Below, in pieces: positions 58,313 to 64,000 of a DNA stretch of 64,000 nucleotides. The notes under the pieces are model-generated. The model did no database searches. It was given only the letters and a program-made list of their open reading frames with translations, and was not told the DNA's origin. The translations under genes were made by a program, and so were the position numbers. Each line of letters opens with the position of its first letter. Positions within the stretch are counted from its first letter, which is position 1. The stretch covers positions 85,548,964-85,612,963 of the forward strand of contig CM057228.1 in the NCBI GenBank assembly GCA_029891385.1, in the 5' to 3' direction. The DNA is from Erythroxylum novogranatense (taxonomy: Eukaryota > Streptophyta > Magnoliopsida > Malpighiales > Erythroxylaceae).

Positions 58313-59560
58313 TTTAAACATTTTTCTTTTTCTTTTCTCTTTTCTCTTTTCTCTTTTTCTTTTTTCTTTTATCTTTTATCTTTCTTTTTCTTTTTATATA
58401 AAATTGAAAGAAACTACATCAACATGTGAATTTCATTGATAAGACATAAAATAGCATTCTAACAATTATAACCATTCTACATATATGCACACCTCCACAC
58501 TTATACTTTTGTACATCCATAATCAACAGCAATCAATCAATTCTCCACTAGCTTTAAGGCTTACATAGGATATTTGGCTAGGTATAAAGCATGTAATGTG
58601 CTTAGCATAAAAAGAATAAGTAAATAACACTCAAGGGGGCTTATCAAAAAGAAAAATCATAATGATGGGTCGACTATTTGGATAATGTAGCTTATGAAAC
58701 AAAGAATGCCTATATCATTTTCATTTTAATGCATGTGATAAAAATGTGTTCTTGAATAGAAAATCAAAACAAAGTCAGGATGTCATGAAGATCACACTTA
58801 AACAAAAGACAATAAGGTTGATATAAACGTGTTAATCTATATAGGTTCAAAATCTTACTGGCTTGTGTCTACCATTTGTCATTACTTTTCTAAAGATAAT
58901 ACACATTGACCAATCACAAGAGTAAAATTACATGTTAAAGTTGGCATGGATTCTTCTAGTCAATTCACACTCTAATAATGACTATATAATCTTATAAGCA
59001 ATAAAAAAGAGAAAATGTTTATGTGTTTGTTTAGTTCTCTCTCTCTCTTTTATTGAAAACTTAAAAATGAGTAAGAACAAACAAATTTAAAAAAAATATA
59101 TGCATATAAAATGCAAAAAAGTTAAAAAAAATTAACTTCCTTTATGTTACCTCCCAAGAAGCGCCTTTGTTTATTGTCACTAGCTTGACTCTTTTTTCTC
59201 CTCATCACGTGACAAAATTATGATCTTCGGATGTCACATGTAGGTCCTTCGTTTGAGGTTCTTCATAATAGGGCCTAAGTTAATGATCGTTCACCTCCAA
59301 CATCATCCCTTTCTTCAAATTCTTAATCTCTACTAAGTTTATGCACTCTGGAATATCTTGAATGTCTCTTCACCTTTTTATTTCTTCTTTCAATTGCTCT
59401 AACCTACTAGGTAAAGGTAGTTTCAACAACAATTATGAACTCAATATTTACCTTTAAACTAAATGATATGTCTTTTTCTCCTTTAAGGGAGAAATGTTGT
59501 CCCTTGAAATCTTCCTTATTATTTTATTGAATTAAGCATGATTTAAATATTTTTTTTGAG
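58313..59560 (-). other. Athila-like internal region, continued beyond MULE 2
   Basis: 58319-58400 is a TTTTCTCTTTTCTC tract. The passage CCTCCCAAGAAGCGCCTTTG (59152-59171) is a hallmark of the region downstream of integrase in Athila/Tat elements, in minus orientation. No reverse transcriptase or integrase motif was seen in any frame. Confidence 0.5.
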
Positions 59561-61553
59561 GTTTTGATAGATTAATTATTTTTTAAATCAATTACTATGT
59601 CAAGTTAGTAGGATTTATTGCATGGGTTAATTGAATTAAGGTAGTAAGATTTTATAAGGGCATTTTTGGCAAGTCACTTAAGCATAAAAGGCTATAAGGC
59701 TTAAGGAAGGGCAAAGTGGACTTTGCACATTCATTTAGGGTATAAGTGGAAGAAGAGTGTTGTCTTGTATTTTGAGGAGGAAGAAAAAAAAATAAGAAAG
59801 AAAAAGAGAGGAAGAAAACGTGGAAAGAAGAAGACGGAAGAGGATTTGCGAAGGTAATCATCTCTCCTTCTTGCTTTGTTAGAAAAGGGTTTAGAGAAAT
59901 GGATTTGTGTGGGATTTGCGTTGGAAGAAAGAAAGAACTAAAGAATCATTTTTTTATTGTTAGGGATTTCTAAGCTAGGGTTTCATGGAGATTGGAGAAG
60001 CTTTGGATAAACAAGTAAGTATAAGCATCCTTCTTTTTTTGATTTGATGAATGAAGCGTGTTTTGGTGATAGTTAGAAGTAAAATGAGAGTGAAAATGAT
60101 GTAAGTGAAGAGTGAGAATCTAGAAAATTTTGAAAGAGGAGTTGAGTTTCTTCAAAAGTTCACCGCGGACAACTCTTTGGTTCATCAGGGTGAAGTCCCC
60201 ATGGATGTCCGCGACCAACTTTGTAGTTTGCCACGACCAACATTGAAAAAAAATCAAAGTTCGCCTTGGCGAAGTTTGTCCGGAAATAGCTTGAACATGT
60301 TTTGGTATTTTAGGCATAATTTTTCTGTAGTTATCCAAATGGAATGATTTTTGATTTGGAGTACGCTAGAGACATAATAATACAAATTATATGAAGTAAT
60401 CGAGTTCAAATTCAGTGTCTAAGAACTTCAATTTTTGGATCGAATTTGGCAATAGAATATTGTTTCAATATAAGAACAATCCGCAAATATTTGAGGTATA
60501 ACTTTCCGATGATTGAACCAAATTGAATGATTTTGGTGTCATTAGAAACTTAATATAACGAGAATCTTTTTTCTATAAGAAAGTATTATGAAATTTGGTC
60601 ATTTACCTAATCATAATGATCTTGGAAAATTGACCCAAAGGTCTAGACTTTTGGAAGAGTTTTAGTATTTAGAATTTATCTTAGTGCATGTGCATTATGG
60701 GTTCTTAAATTTCAACTCATATTGAATGGGGATCATTGTCATTGTTAAAGGAAATCAATATAGGCTAGAGGAGCAGGAGGAGAGACATTTTTAGCAAGGT
60801 TTAAGCAAGAAATTTGAGATGGGTACATGTTTATAATAGAGTAAATAAGTCACTAAATGTTTTCTTTGAATCAAGGAAGTTTAATGATTTCAATTGCATC
60901 ATAGATGTTGCATTTATTGCTTCTTGAATGGATTGTGAAATTGTTATATGTTTGATATATGAATTATGTTGATGATTTATGAAAAGACTTTGAAAATGAC
61001 TTTTTTTTGAAGAGATACATGTTTATAAAATCAAGTTTTCGGAAATGATTTTCGAAATATCTCACGTTCATGAAAAATAAGTTTCGTAAAAAATGTGTCA
61101 TTTTGGGCAACAAGTTTACAAGATATGAAATACATGTTATGTGGGTTTGTAGTGGTCCCCTAAGTTAAGTCAAGTGTACTTTGACAAAAAACTTCTCCTT
61201 CCTGCCCACTAGTGGCATGGAGTTCCTTCACGGACTCCCATAAGTTCACGGCTATGCAAGACCATTAAGTAGGATTGCGATGGTACATTCTGTTCACGGC
61301 TACATAAGACCATTATGTGAAAATGTGTAGTATATTCCATTTTTGGATCCACCCAAACCATTCTAATGTACTTATGTGCTTATGATATGTTAACAAGTTT
61401 GATGCATACATGATTTGTAATTTTTGAATGTTGGTTCAAAATTCGAGAACAATACATTTTATAAATTCAATTAGACTTTGTATTGACAAATGAATATTTC
61501 AAAAGTTTTGCTTATTTTTCCGTTATAAACTATTACCCACAAGCTTTCAAGCT
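59561..61553 (+). repeat. Ty3/gypsy-type LTR, forward orientation, 3'-truncated
   Basis: Contains a purine-rich leader-like segment (59770-59840), a hairpin-rich patch at 60160-60285 (TTCGCCTTGGCGAA, CACCGCGGAC) and sequence inverse to the LTR at 61702 onward. For example 61527-61553 corresponds inversely to about 63330-63356 (GAGCTTGAAAGCTCGTAGG). It lacks its 3' edge, ending a few bases before the primer-site array. ORF 60105-60347 overlaps the hairpin patch and is not supported as a gene. Confidence 0.5.
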
Positions 61554-61560
61554 CAACCTT

Positions 61561-61701
61561 TATTGAGCACCGTTTTCGGAACCCAACTCTTTCTCTGATA
61601 CCATAACTGTTGCGCACCGATTTTGGAACCCAACTCTTGCTCTGATACCATAATTATTGCGTACCAATTCTGGAACCCAACTCTTTCTCTGATACCACAC
61701 A
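61561..61701 (-). repeat. 47-bp tandem array of LTR-end plus primer-binding-site modules
   Basis: Units begin at 61561, 61608 and 61655, with the LTR body itself beginning at 61702, so the period is exactly 47 bp. Each unit has an LTR-edge-like start (TATTGAGCACC, TGTTGCGCACC, TATTGCGTACC), then GGAACCCAACTCTT, then CTCTGATACCA at 61593, 61640 and 61687, which is the complement of an initiator-Met primer site. Only one such site is expected per element. Confidence 0.88.
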
Positions 61702-64000
61702 TGTTGGACCTCGTTTTTAGAGCCCAACTATTGTTTCGAAAATCATAAAACGTGAGCGTGCGTATTACCTTAAAGGGTTATTTCTATGAACCCTCCTTAG
61801 TCATCATTCTCATAACATCTCAAACCCCAAGGGGCGGTGTGCCCATACCAGTCAAACACCAAAATCACAATTTGACTTCTTCAACACAATTTTAGCTCCA
61901 TGTATTTAGTTTATTTTGAACTAATAATTATCTCAATCAGAGCTCTATAGTTCAAGATATAAGTAAAAATACCAAAGTATGTTTGGTAAACAACCAATCC
62001 ATGCTCTTCCAATCAATTTCCTCACTTTATCTCCATCAATATTTTGAAAATCAACACCAATGAATTCCAATTTCTATGAGAGATACAAAAATGTCTTAGG
62101 AATCTTTTGCTTCAAGAATCTCTTCATTTGGAGGTCGAAAGGTTAAGTTATGGCCAAAGGATTCAAACATATTTGTGTCCTAGATCATATTTTACCTGTC
62201 TTGGGACAATTAGCATAACTTTCTCTATAGACCTATGATTAAGGTCATTCTTAGATGGTTTAAAAGATAACTTCTAGATCTAAAAATTCCATGAAGGCCA
62301 CAAAGTGAGATTCTGCTTCTAAAAAAGTCAAAAATGCAAATTTCCTGTAGCTATCCCATGTATGTCCGTTGGAAACCATTTTTCACCCGATAAGGTCTGT
62401 TTAACAGACATGATGTCCATTAAATGGACATGGTCGATGCTGGGGGTCATTTTTGACCCGAGAAGGTCTGTTTAACAGACCTAATGGACATAGGGGTCAC
62501 CCAAATCCCTCCAAAGTCTCTCCAATGCTTCCTACATCCATTCTAACATCATATTCACTCATAATCTTCTCAAATTTACTTCCTATAACGTAATATCACT
62601 CATTAACCATTCAATTACCAAAATGATTTCATAAATCTCCAAAATCTCAACTCAAATGATTCATATCATACACAAACTATCATCATTCACCATAGTTTTC
62701 ATGTTCATACTTCCCATGCAGCATCATCACTTATAATGCTCATATCTCTCAACTCCGATACCTAAAATTTGCATACTTTATTTCATTGGAAAGCTAAGAG
62801 GATAAGCTAAAACTTTCAAAAAGAACACTTTGTCTAATTTAGCCTAGATTAATCCAGTTTTTTCTCTAAATTCAAAACACAATTCCTATCTTTCTTTTCC
62901 ATAATATATCTCACTTATATGTAACAACAATTCATATTCAAAACTTATCATCTCAATTTGATAAATTCTCCAAGTGTACGTAATTTCCAACTTAACCTCA
63001 TTCTTAATTAATTCACATTTTAACTCCACCTCATCCATACACAAATTCACATTTCAACTTAACAATCATCCATACACAAATTCATATTTCATTAACATCA
63101 TAAAACAAGAGTTTACAAAGCTTTAATGGCATTTTAAGCCACATAAATTAATATTCCAAAATCTCCAAATTACATAAGATACTTGAATAGTAATTGGTCA
63201 AAATGCAATTACATCCTTGTTTTACATAACAACTCCAAAACAAAGCAAAATGTGTGAATCTGGAGTAATGTCTTGACTTTCTTTCACTCGGTCTCTTGCT
63301 CATCACCTGAATAGGGGAAGGAGATTGGGGGTGAGCTTGAAAGCTCGTAGGTAACAGGTTTATAATGAGAACAAGCGAAAACAATTGGAAAAGTTCATTG
63401 TCATAAAAAAATTCTTGTCATGTAATCAAATTCACAACCAACACAATTTATGCATTCTTCAACTTGTTCACAAATCATAAACACATAAGTATATCATAAT
63501 GGTTTAGGTAAGTCCATGAACATGACGAACTACACAATTCCTCATAATAGTCCTGTGTAGTCGTAAACTTGAGGGGGTCTATAAAGGAGCTTTGTGTCAT
63601 TAGCAGGCAGGCGGGAGAAGCCTTTAACTTGGTCAACATGCACCTGACATTCTTAAATGGACTACACCAAATCCACATAACATGTAATTCAAGACTTGAA
63701 AACGGATTGCCCAAACGGCAACATTTCGGAAACTTTTTTTTCATCAACATGCAATTTTTCTAAAACCCTTTCATTTAGTAATTCACAAATCATCATACAC
63801 CAAAACATGTAGCAATATCTCAAATCAATCAAAAGCAATATTTAATTGAAATCCTTTTATTTTATTGATTTGGAAAAAGAAACCTTAATGGCTCATTACT
63901 CAATTATAAACATGAAACCCACCTTGAATTTCCTTGCTTAATACTTGCTCAAAGAGACCTCTCCCCTTGCTCCTCTTTCCTTCCTTGATTTTCTTCATCA
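61702..64000 (-). mobile_element. LTR of a minus-strand Ty3/gypsy-type element, running off the window
   Basis: Edge TGTTGGACCTCG directly after the primer-site array. Content parallels the long LTR at 31340 (for example GTGAGCTTGAAAGCTCGTAG near 63331 versus GTGAGCTCGAAGCTCGTGG near 32200) but is clearly diverged. It contains a hairpin patch at 62392-62490. ORFs 63148-63384 and 63475-63763 lack support. The far edge is outside the window. Confidence 0.6.
62392..62495. repeat. hairpin-word cluster in the terminal LTR
   Basis: GTCTGTTTAACAGAC occurs twice (62396 and 62466), TGTCCATTAAATGGACA once (62413), and GGGTCATTTTTGACCC once (62444). Each is a perfect or near-perfect 6-8 bp stem with a loop of 1-4 nt. 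Confidence 0.8.

Overview
The window is plant nuclear DNA, almost certainly from a eudicot. The supporting signs are GT-AG introns, an NB-ARC/TIR-type (TNL) resistance-gene fragment, Ty1/copia and Ty3/gypsy LTR retrotransposons primed by plant initiator-Met tRNA, a Helitron carrying RPA-like exons, a PIF/Harbinger element, Mutator-like elements (MULEs) and a TRIM. I found no intact host gene, tRNA or rRNA gene, bacterial operon or CRISPR array. It reads as a gene-poor, nested-transposon district in which nearly every coding stretch carries stops or frameshifts.

Layout. 1-4.5 kb: 3' part of a Ty3/gypsy (Athila/Tat-like) element with gag, a broken protease, no reverse transcriptase, and its 3' LTR. 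4.5-11.4 kb: two related, non-autonomous copia-type (SIRE-like) units, each with one long unidentified ORF, a polypurine tract and an LTR full of CAGAC-type repeats. 11.4-13.1 and 21.0-22.9 kb: duplicated mosaics of the same LTR family plus Helitron pieces, flanking a decayed autonomous-type Helitron (13.1-21.0 kb, minus strand) with RPA-like and Rep/Pif1 helicase genes. 22.9-24.1 kb: TNL pseudogene with a duplicated exon. 24.1-25.9 kb: LTR scraps and a 207-bp tandem duplication.

25.9-41.1 kb is one 15.2-kb PIF/Harbinger element. It has matching terminal inverted repeats and a TGA target duplication, and carries three co-oriented decayed ORFs: a DDE transposase, a Myb/SANT-like protein, and an RNase-H1-N/viroplasmin-like domain protein with a C-terminal hydrophobic tail. 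A complete minus-strand LTR element (31.2-38.0 kb, target duplication AGTAA) sits inside it. 41.1-48.4 kb: a copia RNase H tail, opposed Athila-like LTR pieces, a 2.6-kb chromovirus-type LTR and a truncated LTR. 48.8-51.3 kb: a MULE (imperfect 9-bp target duplication) holding a palindromic TRIM dimer (target duplication GATAG). 51.3-59.5 kb: a minus-strand Athila-like remnant invaded by a second MULE (9-bp target duplication), itself invaded by a gypsy-type solo LTR, itself invaded by a copia solo LTR (target duplication TGTAT). 59.6-64 kb: two opposed LTRs separated by a 47-bp-period array of LTR-end plus primer-binding-site modules.

The most unusual signals are the RNase-H-like third ORF in the Harbinger element, the tandem primer-binding-site modules, the inverted TRIM dimer bounded by one target duplication, and small perfect hairpins that recur inside LTRs of several families. 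All boundaries were read by eye; no alignment or database search was run.
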